NCBI GenBank assembly: GCA_003956705.1
Contig: QZCP01000081.1
Location: 1-64,000, forward strand
From: Brevipalpus yothersi
Taxonomy: Eukaryota; Arthropoda; Arachnida; Trombidiformes; Tenuipalpidae
Direction of reading: 5' to 3'
DNA length: 64,000 nt
The notes under the pieces are model-generated. The model was not told the DNA's origin. It made no database searches and saw only the letters and a program-made list of their open reading frames with translations. The position numbers and the translations under genes are program-made. The first letter of the stretch is position 1; every line of letters starts with the position of its first letter. This document shows positions 1-12,559 of this stretch, piece by piece.

Positions 1-54
<54 letters not shown>
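1..54. repeat. (GA)n microsatellite
   Basis: Perfect GA dinucleotide tract at the window edge, followed by shorter GAGA patches near 121-150. The rest of 55-404 holds no gene that I can support. It would be the 5' flank of the first F-box gene, which starts at 405. Confidence 0.95.
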
Positions 55-58
<4 letters not shown>

Positions 59-404
59 CGCAAAAGTGAGCGGGAAAGTTGGGAAGTTGGATAAATCAGA
101 GAAAAAAATAAAATGTGCTAGAGAGAGAGAAAAAAGATTGAGAGAGAGAGCTGAGCTTGACTTGTGAGAGTCAGTTAAAGTGTTGCTATCAATAAATGAA
201 GAACGCTTTTATCCCTTACCATTTTCAACCAGAGCCTTTTTTCCATCAACTTTTTTCTGTATCTTTTGAATAGTTTGACTTTCGGAATCTCTTTCATATA
301 GGACCATAATCGATTGAGTATTTTGTTCCCCTGTTCAAACCACAAACAAGTTTCCATCATCTCAAAATTCTTGTTTCAAAAATCATCGGTCGATTATCTC
401 TCTA

Positions 405-1948
405 ATGAATCGCAAAAGACACTTTTCCCAACATTGTTCTACCATTGGAACACATTTTCCACTCACGGGACCAACAAATAAAAGGATGAATCAATCAGAA
501 TCTGAGACTAGCGATGAAGTTGTCACAAGAGAACTGGTAAGTTATATACATTGTATTCCTCTCAGATGCCTCTCGAATTAATTTCTTCTCATCTGTCTGA
601 GATGAATCACATAATTGAAGGGAGATCCTCTAAAGAAAACTCAGATTAACAGCGAGTTCTAAGCCCTGAGATAAAGGACTTATTGAAATTCTCATCTCTC
701 TATCAGATTCCTCACGAGATTTTTTATCAGCCACACATTATCGAAACGATATTCGACAATCTCGGACCATTGTATGTCCATCGCTGTGCTCGGGTGTGCA
801 AAGATTGGTATCGAGAAGCTGTTCGATGGTTTGACAAACAGCATGTTGATACTTGTTCGCTAGTTTGGAAAGATATGACTCCTGAAATGAAATCCATTCG
901 GTAAGTGATACAAGGATTCATAGCCTTTTTTGTCTGAATTTCTCCCCTCTTCAGCCGAAATCAAGAATCGAGCCAACAGATACTGGAAACCTTAGAGCTC
1001 ACTCAATCTTCATCGAAATGGTTTTTCAATAGAGGAGCTGATTATCTACCAATAAGAGAAGTCGATATTGGTGGATATGTTGAGGACTTTTTCGAGATGA
1101 GAAATTGTCCTCCAAGCCTCATCTTCATTTGCCTGGATAATCGTTTCGAATGCATTGCTGATGTAATTTCTCCCAAATTTCCTGCTATAGTTCTTAAACA
1201 AGCAGGCTTAAAAGTCTCCAGCTATTCACAGCGTATGATTTGGACAGGATTGAGCACCTTCATCAGAAAACCTCTTTTCTTTGAATCTACATCTAGTGGA
1301 ATGAGTGGAAAGAATACTGCCTATAAATGCTTCGAAGCTTTTCGAATCAATCGAGACTCTCCTAATTCGAAAATAATTGTGACAGATTGGTCTGATCCCA
1401 ACAGTGAGAAACCAAGCCTGCATGATCCTAACTATCCTGTCAAGGCTTTCATACTTTTAATGGGACATCCTTGGCAACATGAACGCAAATTACATGATTT
1501 CTTATTGAGTTGGCCTTCCAGGCTTTCTGGTAATGTTTCTGGTAATATTTCTGGTGGACAAGTTGACTACTTTTTGGGCTCTAATCTATCATTTTATTAT
1601 CCAAATTCTCGTACTCTTTCTCCATCTAAGGCAATAAGTATCGCTTTTGCTGGACATGGGGTTCAGTCAGCTGTCTATCTATTCAGTCAAATTTTCAAAC
1701 CTAATGCATTATCTGTGTATGAGCAATTTCTTCGGGAAGCCCGCGAATTCAGAGATAATCTCAGTTTCCCAATTGATGATGGAAGAGTTTTGGGCTTTAT
1801 TTTCGAATATTGCTATGGATGGTGCGATTATTTCCCTGATATTTTTGAGAAGATTGTAGAACTGTTTCCATGTATCAGATTGATCAGAGTGAAATGCAGA
1901 GAGACTCGCCGAATGTCTACTCTTCTTATTCATTTAATTCGAATCTAA
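405..1948 (+). CDS. F-box/FIST_C protein, FBXO22-like (copy 1)
   Basis: Predicted substrate adaptor of an SCF ubiquitin ligase. Exons 405-536, 707-900 and 955-1948 give 439 aa; phases agree and the donors (GTAAGT) and acceptors (ctatcag, cttcag) are good. The F-box spans about residues 46-95, with QPHIIETIF and the Cys-Val-Cys-Lys-Asp-Trp stretch. The C-terminal half carries the core INRDSPNSKIIVTDW near residue 241, then SGGQVDY, AISIAFAG, DDGRVLGFIFE and the terminal HLIRI. These blocks match, in order, the FIST_C region of FBXO22 as I know it. Exon 1 encodes a basic, low-complexity tail and was chosen because it joins the F-box exon in phase 0. The ATG at 405 is the first in that frame after flanking AT-rich DNA. 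Closest relatives in the window are the copies at 23-25 and 57-59 kb. Family assignment is strong; the substrate is unknown. Confidence 0.85.
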
Positions 1949-3217
1949 GACTTAGAAAGAATTTGGGAGCTGAAATTGTACCCAAATATAAGGTTTTCTT
2001 ACTGAACATTCATTAAAAGCATTTGAAAATCTTCATTCTTTCTTGATGCTAATTTGGGATAAAACATCGGGTCAAAACTTTTTCTGAGTCATTTTCAAAT
2101 CAAATTGATTTATATGAGCTAACTTGATTGAACTGGGCATCAAAGTTCATCCAGTATGAGCTTGATGACGAAGTTTAATCAGTAACCCATATCTCAGATG
2201 TATAACAGAAAAAATATATCGAATGGGAGAAGAATTTGAAGCAAATACCATGAGTCCGAAAGGCTCTCTCTTTTCTTCAGAGCCTATTCAGTCAATCAGA
2301 AGCGTGAATATCATAGGATGGAAGCTTCTAAAGTAGATTAAATTAGAATCACTTGATATCAATGGAAAAAAATTATTCTAGTAACATGACCGACCATCTA
2401 TCTTGTCGGAATTTTAATTCAACGCAGACATGGAACTCTCTATCTCTCTTTCAATATACGGTATTAGAATAATTATAATTTGAAAGTCTATAACGAACGA
2501 AATTCAGATGGATGGTAAATATTTCTGTCTTTCTGTGAATATCCATCACGAAAAATGAGGCAAATAATAACCCGCCTTCTTGAATTATTGGTTTTGAGGA
2601 ATTGTATTCTTCTCTTCAAAATTATGAAAATAATTTAAAAATTAGCAATTCCATGACCCAATATTCCCAAGATGATAAGTAAGGATACTCAATGATGAAA
2701 ACTCGATCTAAAACTCAATTAGTCTGTGAGCCTATCGATCTCGATCTTGATTGAAATTTTAGCTCAAGATTTATGACCAAATGAGCTTTGGTCGGAGAAA
2801 ATTTTTTGTTTCCTTGGCAATTCCTTTTCCACTCTGAACTGCTCCCGAATAACTGTCTCGAACAGAAACAGCATATCATAATCTGTTTAAAGCCTCTAGC
2901 TTCTCATTTTGGAGTGTTCATCTTGTTCCCGAGCACAGATTCATCGGTTTCTGATCAATCAACCCTAGAAAAAAATCATATTTTTGATCGATTCTCAATC
3001 AATCTGATTGCTGATTCTTCGTATACCGCAAGTTTAAATCAATATAACCAGTAATGCAGAGATATTTATTAATCACAAATTCCATTTAAACACAGAGATT
3101 TCTTTCTCAATTTTAACCATCATCGTGATCGAATTGATTGACATATTTGATCAGGTTAAACCTTCTCCCTGAGAATTCATTTTTCTTAAAAATTTATGAA
3201 TCACTGAATTAACTAAA
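1949..3217. other. Intergenic, no gene seen
   Basis: AT-rich sequence with many stops in all frames. A plus-strand open frame at 2788-3054 has no recognisable motif and no supporting splice structure. Confidence 0.6.
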
Positions 3218-3891
3218 TTAACCATGCTTAGGGGTGGTTTTTGATCCTTTCTTCATTAAGCGATAACGATCGCGGAGTGCGTCCTCAATGCATTTCTTTG
3301 AAGGTGAAAAATACAAAATTCTTACAAATAATAATAACAATTTGAGCAATCACTCACCCTCAATTCAGGAGTTCCACTGAATCCACCATCTATTCCAACA
3401 CAAGCGACCTGTAAATTTTTTGGTGAATAGAATTATGGGTATCTATTCTCATGAAATTTATTCTTACCCAATTACGATAAATCTCATTGTTAGGGCCACA
3501 ATTTTCCTTGTCCCTGAAGGGATAGAAGATATGAGATGGATATTTTCGCTGGTCGAAGAATTTTATCTTACTTCTCATTGTATGGCGATCCTTTCAATTT
3601 GATATCGAGACATTTTTTATACTTCTCATCTTTTGGGTCAAAGATTTTCTTTCATGAAATAAATATTAATAATACAAGTAAAGATAAAAATTATCAAGTT
3701 TCCTGAAATACACCTACCACCAAGCAGCCCTCATCAACTCTATACTTAGCATTTATATATTCTGTTGATTTAAAGGGCCTTGGATCACAAATATCGAGAT
3801 CGTCACAAAACTCTCCTCTTACAACTGCCAAGAGAGCAATAAAGACACAGGACACAGATAAAACGAGACTCATCATATTTTCATCCTTCAT
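3218..3891 (-). CDS. Secreted six-cysteine protein
   Basis: Four exons on the minus strand, 3718-3891, 3468-3548, 3358-3408 and 3218-3295, all joining in phase 0, give a 127-aa protein. Residues 1-26 form a typical signal peptide (MKDENMM, then a hydrophobic core ending AVVRG). The mature chain of about 100 residues has six Cys, starting EFCDDLDIC and ending in a basic tail KTTPKHG. The first intron acceptor (gaccag at 3549-3554) is the weakest call; the other junctions have good GTAAGA, GTGAGT and TTACAG signals. I do not recognise the family. Size and cysteine count suggest a small disulfide-bonded extracellular protein, perhaps a defence or salivary peptide, but that is inference only. Confidence 0.6.
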
Positions 3892-5124
3892 CAGAAGATT
3901 AAGATCAAGAAAATGAAAAGTTTACTCGCAGTTCTAACAACAAAAAATTTACTACTGTATCTCACAAAAGGAGAGAAACTCAATATTGTATAACTACAGA
4001 TGCTCAAAAATTTTTAGTAATAAGTTGCCATATGGTGAGCTTAAGCCTCAGTTCTGGAAACTAGCTAAAGTTAATGGAGTTTGCTTTCAATTTATCTTTC
4101 CAGGCAAATCGGGAGCCTAATCATCACCCTTTTTCGAAGGCTTTGATCGAAGATTCATCTCTACTGTCCTTGGAAAACTTCCACTCATTTAATACTTCAA
4201 TCCAGACACTCTCATCATTCATAATTTCAGCTTGAGCGAATTTTGTAAATGAATATAAGTGACACGTATCGTATGTTCAGATGGCCACTATAGATTAGAT
4301 GCTCTAAAAACACCTGAGAACTACCCTATTTTAATGAATTATTTTGAATATTTATGCTAATTACACACGGGGCTTACAAACTATTCTCTTCTGAGTTAAG
4401 TATGAATTCAAATAACGACTGTCCAAAGACAAGACGACTCAAAAACTTTACAGTTTAAATTGGATCTAATTTTCCTGTAGCCACGTAGCATGTAGTGTGC
4501 ATGTCCAATATTAACTAAAAAAAGACCAAAAGCCATTCTGCGATGGTGAAAAAGACCTAAAACTTATTCTAGAGTCAATATCCGATAAATAAATTCTGTG
4601 AGCTGAAAAGGTCAGAATACATGTAAAGACAAAATCGTTCTTCAACAAAATTGCTTGGACCTTCTTGATCACCAGCCATTTTTACGTATATGAACTAGAT
4701 CATTCAATTTGTTGAAGATATAGTTACCACTTCTTGATCACAATCATTGATTCTTATGAGACGTTGATTTAAAAAATCTTCTTACAATCCAAAAGTCGAG
4801 AAATTAACTATGAAACATTATTCTCATGAATGTCTGGAACAGAAGACCGTTATAATCTTGATCCTCGTCTTTGTCGCGCTCAAATTAATTCAATTCAATT
4901 GAGCGCCACTTATGCTGCTTTGTTTTGCTCGTGAAGGTTGATGATTCACATCACGTTGACAACATGATGTCGTGACTCAAACTACTTGTTGATCATCGTT
5001 CTTGACATTTTAGCGTGTTTTTTGTGATAATTTTTTAACATTTTTCTATTTCTCGACAATCTTAGGAGCTTGTCGTTTTATTGTGTCATAAGTTTAGTAC
5101 CATTTTGGATCCCAGATTCGCTCC
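3892..5124. other. Intergenic, no gene seen
   Basis: Separates the divergent six-Cys gene (minus) and the second F-box gene (plus). No coding exon, RNA gene or repeat that I can support; both promoters presumably lie here. Confidence 0.6.
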
Positions 5125-6610
5125 ATGGAACGCAAGAGGAGATTTTCAAGACGAATTTCCAGAAAGTCGTCAAATAAACGAGTGGTAAGAGTGTGTTGAT
5201 CTTTTGCAGGCAGTTTATTGTTCTGTTGAGATGAAATTGAATTTGAAAACTGATTTTTCTCTTTTAGTGTACAGATGCAAGTATCGCCTTGCTGCAGCCT
5301 CCAATCATCCGAAATGTCCTCCGCCATCTACCACCCATCGATGTGTACCGCTTTGGCCAGGCATTCAGTGAGTGGTATGGTGAGGCTATTCAGGTGTTGA
5401 AGGAGTGTCCATTGGTCGACGATTGTTACTTGGACGGCAAAGATATGAGATCCAAATTTGAGGCTCTCCGGTAAGTTCCGTTCTCTTAATGATTGCTGGC
5501 AGAATCTAGTAAGTTCATACCTTCCCTTTTGACAGTGAAAAGAAACATGAAGTCATAGAATCTCAAGCTTTCAAAAAATTATCCCATGATAATTGGTTTT
5601 TTTGGCGAGCTAGTACTTTTCATCCATCAGTGGATCCTGATGCGAAAAAATATATAAAAGGTTTCTTCGAAAGAGACATGAGATGCATCCCTAGTTTCTC
5701 TCTCATAACATTCAATCGCTTCTACGATGTGGTCAAATCAATATCACCGAAGCATTCAACTGTGTTCATCAATCTTTGTAGACGAATTGAGCTGAACGTG
5801 ATGGAAGATTTTGAGCTTGAGACTTTTGAGGCTCTCGATAGGCATTTCGAGACTCCTAGGCTGTTTGAATCTTTGCCTGATGATGACTTACTTCATGAAA
5901 GATACATCGAAGGGTTCCATTTGAATCGGTTCACATCTGATCACAAAGTAATCATTACCGACTGGTCAGATCCTGAAAGTCCAAGGCCTACAACAAATGA
6001 TCCCAGCTTTCCCATCAAATCATTGATCATTTTGAGCAATAAAGCACATACTTATAGTTCGTATGAGTATACAAAAGCTTTCGAACACCTTGTGTCCAGC
6101 TCTTCTTGCGATATATCTGGTGGAATGGTGTGTCACTCTGATTTCTGGTATCATGATCCAAGATTCAAAGGCTTCAGCAAATCGAATTGCATTAGCATTG
6201 CTTTCGCTGGGCGAGATATCGTGTCTGCTCTACTTAAAATCAAGAAACCAGATTTCAATCGAGAAGGTATTGATCGTAAAGCTTGTGATTTCAAGAATGA
6301 GCTGGAGAATCAATGTTTCCCTATCAATGATGGCAGAGTTCTTGGTTTTTACTTTGAGGAAACATTCTGTTCTTATGCCTGCGCCAGCGCCAGTGAAGAC
6401 CTCGACTTTGGTTTCAGAACTTTTTCGAGAACCTTTCCGTTGATCAAATTCTTCAGAATTCAAATATACACTAGCCATGGCTTCATTTTTGAACCCCCCG
6501 AAAGAGAAGACAATTATGATGATGAAGACTATGACGATGACTATTGGGACGAAGAGGATTCAATCGAGAAAAGAATCGAGCCTGTTCATGTTCATTTAAT
6601 TCGTTTTTAG
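5125..6610 (+). CDS. F-box/FIST_C protein (copy 2)
   Basis: Exons 5125-5184, 5268-5470 and 5536-6610 give 445 aa. The first exon is a basic tail, MERKRRFSRRISRKSSNKRV, rich in Arg and Lys and a plausible nuclear localisation signal. The F-box follows (about residues 24-70, LLQPPIIRNV, with RFGQAFSEWYGEA). The FIST region shows RCIPSFSLI, HLNRFTSDHKVIITDWSD, CDISGGMV, SIAFAGRDI and DDGRVLGFYFE-like blocks; here the last reads NDGRVLGF. A strongly acidic Asp/Glu/Tyr stretch of about 25 residues sits near the C-terminus, just before the terminal VHLIRF. The gene is closest to the copy at 16.1 kb and to the relic at 14.7 kb. The final F in place of I is unique in the window. Confidence 0.85.
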
Positions 6611-8149
6611 TATCAATATTTTTCTCAGTGCAAAAAGGCCACTCTCAACCCCATCCACATGTCAGCAAAAAATCAACCCCCTGCAGTGCGTTCAAATCTC
6701 ATTTTCTCTCTCTCTCTTTGCCTTCCACTTTCTACTTTTTCTAATGAACGTTTCTCAAATGTGAAATATAAATAAGAAACCAGACTTCTGAAAGTTTTTT
6801 CATTTCCCTTTATTAATGCCCATAGCTGTCTGATGAAAGTGCAATCAGAAGAGAATCGAAAAAAATTGAGAGTAAATAAATTTCAAATTTCATGTAATCC
6901 TTCCATAAACGGCACTTGATTTACCAAAGTTCGCCTCGAGCATGAGCGTGTATTCCAGCCCTTTTCCTCTCTTTTTCGCTTCAAACTCATATTAAAGAAT
7001 AGGAGTGAATGATTTCCGATCTTTCCATGCTTGGTTCAGTTGGGTTTACTCAGAAGAGATGGTGAGATTAATTGGACTTTAATCTTAAGATACATAGTTG
7101 ATTAGAGTTACATATGGTTTGACAACATAATCATCTTCATCAATCAGATCAGTTTGAGTGACTCTATTGGACGAGTTTGGAGCTTGGAACGAAATCATTG
7201 GCAATTTTTCGAGTCTCTGAAAGTAGCTATTAAAACATAATAATTAATTAATCTCCCGATCTTTTTCAAAAAAGCTTGCACATCTCAAACTCTTCCATCA
7301 ATGGACAACTTTTGTGGAAATTTTGTGATCTAACTTGGTGATAGAATGTTCGAAGTCCGGGGCAAGCTTTTCTCTCCTCTCCTCTCAACGCCATATTCAG
7401 GAAGCAAAAAGTCAAATCAATCTTCTCCGGATGGTGAGATAGACTTTTGATGTCGATAGATGTTTGCTTTCTCATACTTGTTAGTACATACGTGTATATT
7501 GAGAATTTGATTTTTATGAATTGCAAAGCTTCTGAAGAAATACATATCTTGAATAATGTAACAACGTTCCTCGGATAGGAAATGGTATATTCTCACCAAC
7601 ATTACCAGAACTCAGCAAATTGTACAATGTAATTGTAGATACTCAATGGACAGTGGAGTAAAACTCTCGAAATTACACTGAAATCTAGATGATTAAAATG
7701 TTAGGTTCATGATGAGAAATTTTAGATCATAAACCAGATTAATTGATTGGTTTGTGATTGAAGAGGAGAGGAGATGAATCATTGCCCCATGAGAAGTGGA
7801 AAAATTTGATTCAGAGAGGAATCGAATTTGCCCTGTAATTGATTGATGGTCAAATGGCAATAAGAAAATCTATATATTCAGAAGTGAATTGATTAAAAGA
7901 CTCTTATTATCTAGAATCGGGCTTACTGATTCGGTGATGATGAAGATATGAGAATCTGAAGTGATAAATTGATGGTAGTCATGGCTGTCTAACTTCGTTG
8001 CTGTCCCATGTTAGATGATGAGGATTAGTGATAAGTTCAAGCTGATTAGATGAAATAGATCAAGTAGGATCAGGAGAGGCGAGAAAGCATCACGATAAAT
8101 GTTGTGGATTTTCCATAGCGTCACTCGCATTCATCAGTAAATTTTTTGA
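6611..8149. other. Intergenic, no gene seen
   Basis: AT-rich DNA with CT-rich patches near 6700-6720 and 6960-6975. Only short open frames without domain signatures; nothing supported. Confidence 0.55.
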
Positions 8150-8310
8150 TGGAATAGTCAATGAACCAGATCTTTCGCAAGCTTTAAACATGGTAAGTCA
8201 TGGAGTTTAGATCTTGATTTTAGAAAGCAAGATTTCTACCTTCATCAAAGGTTTGCACATAAATCGCTATGCTTCAGATCATAAAGTGATAATCATCAAC
8301 TGGGGAATCC
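8150..8310 (+). pseudogene. Degenerate FIST-region fragment
   Basis: Translation from 8241 reads IKGLHINRYASDHKVIII, matching the core HLNRYTSNHKVIVTDW of the family. Just upstream, 8160-8210 reads PDLSQALNMVSHG, matching the PDLYQSMIHAG segment of the 30-42 kb copies, then hits an in-frame TAG. No F-box exon or downstream half is left, so this is a decayed piece of a copy. Confidence 0.7.
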
Positions 8311-9276
8311 AAGAATGTTTAATCCATCAATCCAGCAGATCTTTTTGGATGGTTCTTTTTTGGATTGTGACAATTGATTGATTTTGGTAGTGATCAAGTC
8401 AGTGAGGTGATCTGCTTTTATCAATAAAAGATTGACCAGCACATGAGGATCACTTTGGTACCAGAAGGAATTATTTAAGACGACAATTTGGAATAAACAA
8501 AGGTATTTTGAAAAGTGGCTCAGCCAATATACAAAGTGGTGTTTAGCCATTATACAAAATGGCGTATAGTCAATTCTTAAAGTGGCCATACTAGAGCCAA
8601 TAGTTACCGAAGAAAGTGACTAATTTAGTCAATTTGATTAATACTCTGGTTATGGTCAATATTGGACCTGTCAATGTCTCTGTAAAACTTGGGTATTGAA
8701 TACCACTCCCTAAAAACACAATTGTAATTACCTTCCCTCCTCTTTATATATATACTTATGTAAATCTCTTACTATCCCTGGCTGACACTCTCGACCTGGC
8801 AACAGGACCTTTGACTTGGCTGGGAAAAGCTTTTATGAGAAGCATTTACCGCAATGAGAAGGTGTAGAATCATGCCATTCCCTTTATTCCTTACCCCATT
8901 TCTGGAGTAATCCTGATTAGAATATTAAATCTGAAAAATTACTATCTTATTAGAGCCATCATTTACTTCACAGCCGAAATATCAACCTCAAATGTCTCTC
9001 GACACTAACTCTATTCCTCTCCCCCTCTCTGAGATGAAATGGAAGTAATTCTGTTGATTTTTGTTGATGAGAGATGGAAGAATTGGAGCTTTCAATGTTT
9101 TTTCTCTCATTCCAATCGATAATAAAGATTAATCAGGGAAAAACTCAATGGTTATCGAATTTCATGAACATTCATCCGAAACCTCACGTCATCAGGAAAA
9201 AATAAGATTTCACTCTCAAGATTTCGAATCTCACTTTGCTTTTAGATAATCAATCTATTCTGACTATCATCCAAGT
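8311..9276. other. Intergenic, no gene seen
   Basis: Holds the promoter side of the cystatin-like gene. A minus-strand open frame at 8296-8589 overlaps the FIST relic and has no independent support. Confidence 0.5.
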
Positions 9277-9907
9277 ATGAAAAAAATTTTCATCACTCTT
9301 CTGCTTGTTAATATTTTATGTTCCAGATTTCAATCAAAAAATCTCTCAACTCATTCTGCACCAATGATTACAGTGAATATTTATTACACCAGAGCTCCAC
9401 AGCCTAATAGACCAAATCAAATTTCTGATCCAAATCCTCCTTCAAACCCTCTTTCAAACCTTTTGCCAAACCCTGATCATGGTACGCCAATTGATGTGAG
9501 AAAAATGTTGAAATACAGAAGACCTCTGCAGTACTTTTTTGATCAAAGTATGAACACTGCGAATAAATTTAAGATTACCGATCTGTTCAGTGCATATCGA
9601 GTGAATGGAAAATTTATTGCTCATTTTCCTTACTCAAATGCGACCGTAATCGAAATCGGAATAGCTCCAACTAAATGTAAGCGATCAGATCCCAGAGACA
9701 CGGATGACTGTCCAATAAGTATGAGAGTAAGTTTATCTTTGATATTTTGATGCTGAATCAACAAAACTAACTTTGAATTGCTCTCCATTTCTGGTCATTC
9801 TCTAGACTAGAATTCAATATTGGTCAGCCTATGTTGCACACGATGAGGTTGGAAGATTGAAAATGTCCTTCCGAAAGCGTAAGATGACTCAAAAGAATAA
9901 TGGATGA
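9277..9907 (+). CDS. Secreted cystatin-like protein
   Basis: Two exons, 9277-9726 and 9806-9907, joined in phase 0 (GTAAGT donor, ttctctag acceptor), give 183 aa. Residues 1-20 are a signal peptide (MKKIFITLLLVNILCS). A Pro/Asn-rich linker follows, with repeated NP, PSNPLSN-type units (about residues 45-70), then a cystatin-fold segment with KFKITDLFSAYRVNG, a run of alternating hydrophobics and PTKCKRSDPRDTDDCPI. The C-x(n)-CP(I/F) pair resembles the conserved disulfide of type-2 cystatins. The QxVxG protease-binding loop is not evident, so cysteine-protease inhibition is doubtful. The paralog at 46.2 kb has the same exon structure and the same CP motif. The protein is extracellular; its role is unknown. 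Confidence 0.75.
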
Positions 9908-10690
9908 TCATCATGCGATTTGTTTCAAGGTTACCTCCAGATCAAGCCCAAATTCACAGCATAAAATATCAAATCAGCAAGAAAATAGATAATTTTTCCT
10001 TAGGTTATGTAAAATTTTCATTCAATTTGTGGCAATATTATTCTTTTATGTCTCATGATAAAACTGCTTGTATAAATTAGATATTTTCTCCATTAGAATA
10101 TTGAAACCACCATGAAGTACACAGTGGGTGCTGAAATTCTGAAAAATTGTTATCCTTAGTGACCATGAAGTATTCCATCATGAAAAAAATTCGTTTCGAA
10201 GGAAAGTTATTTGGCCTTTTTTTAGATTGGATTGGACTGTCAAACATTTTTTTCGTTTTGAAGTGATGAAAATTTTTATGCCATAGAGAGAACTTTCACT
10301 CACAGATGAATTGAATTTTTCATCATACCTCTCTTCTTGAGCTCATACATTTAGGTATTTCAAAATAATCAAGTTCTGATACTAATCATTATTAGCTTTT
10401 ATGAACTTTCAATAAAAGGGGAGGGAGTATACTTATTATTGAGATTTAGTGTGTGCATATTGAGCAACGCGTCTATCGAAAGACTAATCAACGAAGTTTT
10501 CAAACTATAATCTCAAGAAGTTAGCAAACAAGCTTGACTTACCATATTTCTAATGTGAATGCACTCTGAGAGATACTCATAAATTATCATTGAAATATTT
10601 TACATTTATTGGTGCTTCAATTGGGAACAATCTTTAATCATTGCTGATTTCAGGGGAAATTGGCATCGAACACAGACCACAGTACACAGA
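9908..10690. other. Intergenic, convergent 3' ends
   Basis: Lies between the 3' ends of the cystatin-like gene (plus) and a TIMP-like gene (minus). No further coding or structural feature seen. Confidence 0.6.
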
Positions 10691-11291
10691 TCATGCGTTT
10701 ATACATTGATATACACCAGCAAAACCTTCTATTTCACTGGGTGGTAGTTCGCATATCTCTTTAATGTGAGAACAGCAATCCAAATAAATAGGCACATTGT
10801 ATCCGATTTCTCCATCAGCTAATATGAATCATAGTACAGGTATATTCATTAGGTCAATCATGACTTATCAAGTAATAAAAGATCAAACTAATGACAATAA
10901 ATTCACCAACATATAGTTAAAACATAATACATGTATTACCTGCAATCAAATAGGTTCTGTCAACATCCATTTGTATTTCACAATCTAATCCATTACTAAT
11001 GACAAAGAATAAATCAATGGTCTGCTCGTGATGGGGCTTGAACCATTGAACAGATCTAGCGAAAATCTTTCTAACCTGGTATCCGGTTGACGTATCGTAA
11101 TAATAAATTCTCTCAACTTTAAAAATAGCTGCTATTCTTGAACGACAAAATTTACTTTTTACATTATTGATATTATCGACATAACAATAATCGGCAAAGG
11201 TGAAGCTTGAAATATGAACGAAAATAATAATATAAAATGAAACAAGCCGTAAACCAATTACCATTTTCTCGAAAAAAAACTTAAGTTGCAT
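10691..11291 (-). CDS. Secreted TIMP/NTR-like protein with altered N-terminus
   Basis: Exons 10940-11291 and 10691-10818 join in phase 1 after the residues YLIAG, giving about 159 aa from the first Met (a second in-frame Met nine residues on may be the true start). The hydrophobic signal ends near SSFTFA. The mature part shows the N-TIMP pattern: a Cys pair near the start, KFCRSRIAAIFKV, a hydrophobic strand ending in WFKP, GLDCEI, RTYLIAG, then a second-exon tail with Cys near ICELPP and YQCINA. Unlike the 52-55 kb paralogs, the first motif reads DYCYV rather than CxC, with two residues probably preceding the Cys. In known TIMPs a free N-terminal Cys and the CxC turn bind the metalloproteinase zinc, so this copy may not inhibit. 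Confidence 0.8.
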
Positions 11292-12559
11292 ATCTCATTT
11301 TGCTTACCCTACAATCGCTTGTGGAATCATGAGCAAATTCAATCAAATCAACTCAGCACCCTAAGTCACATCTAGTGAAATATGATCGCATTTACAGCAG
11401 CCTTATAAATAGTCTACTTTATGTACAGAGGTGTAGACGCACTGTGATAAATAGTAAAAATGGTTCAAAATTTGAAAAAATTAATATCCGGACGAACAAT
11501 TTTTGACTGGAATCTCGATCCATTCATTTATTCAATAAGATCACTGATTCTTTAGAGAAGCGATTCAAATTCTAACCTGAATATCTAGTAGGTGATAGTT
11601 TGGGTGAGTGTTAGAACTCACCTGAATGAGTTTACATTTTGGATACTATGAATGTGAATTTTTCACCATTATTTTTTTGTCTGTAATGGCTAATTTCTCT
11701 CCCCAAACAAGCTATTCTCAATGATTCCAACGTGATTACACAATGAGAGATTTAAAAAAAGGCATGGAAAGATCAATAATATATGGAATTTCTTAAAAAT
11801 CTTCACTTGTCCATTTGGAATATATTTTAACGCATTGTGGAGAAGTATTTCATTATTGTTGAGATCTATCTCTCATTCAGTCAAGTTAAAGTTTGTCTTT
11901 ACTAGGTTCAAAATTTGTGATGAGAAAGTATCAATCAAAATATCCATTTATTCCGAAGAATATGAGTCTTCCAGTTGTCATCAGTTTCAGCTTCAGTCAC
12001 ATTTTTTCATCCTGTACCTGAAATATAACACTTCCTACAAACTGTTCTCACCAAGTGATGATTCAAATGGATCTCCATTAAAATCTCCATTCACCGTTGG
12101 AAAGGTTATCGAAGTTACGCATTCACATCACACTAAACACTGTGCTCTCTAGTATTTCATCATACATACACCTGTCATCACAACATTTTTCGTGAGTCCA
12201 AAGATTCAAAAAAATATTCTCCTCATATTCTTCTGATTGAATTCAGTGTCTTAATCGGTGAAGTTTCACCATGCCATCTCACTTGCACTGATCATATACT
12301 GTAGTCATCATGTGTAAATGACGAAATAAATATATTGCAACACCTGTTGATCCCTTTTCCCTCTTTTGGAGCCTCTATTTTCTCGTTCATACGAATAGAT
12401 TTTCCCATGTACCAGGAAAGAATATCTTCAGGGTTTTCCGAAAAAACTGATCGTCATTGAAGAGAATAATTTAAGCTAAAATCTATTTTAATTCAGTTAG
12501 AAAAGAGATCTTAAGGTAGACGCTTCAAAGCATTCAGATTGTTGAAATCCACGGTTGAT
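11292..12559. other. Intergenic, no gene seen
   Basis: A plus-strand open frame at 11835-12152 reads without stops, but it begins at TTG and has no domain match that I recognise. Otherwise AT-rich sequence. Confidence 0.5.

Noticed and set aside
2788..3054. Plus-strand open frame of 88 codons
   Set aside because: No ATG at its start, no motif, and in AT-rich spacer.
11835..12152. Plus-strand open frame of 105 codons
   Set aside because: TTG start, no domain signature, no paralog and no convincing splice partners.
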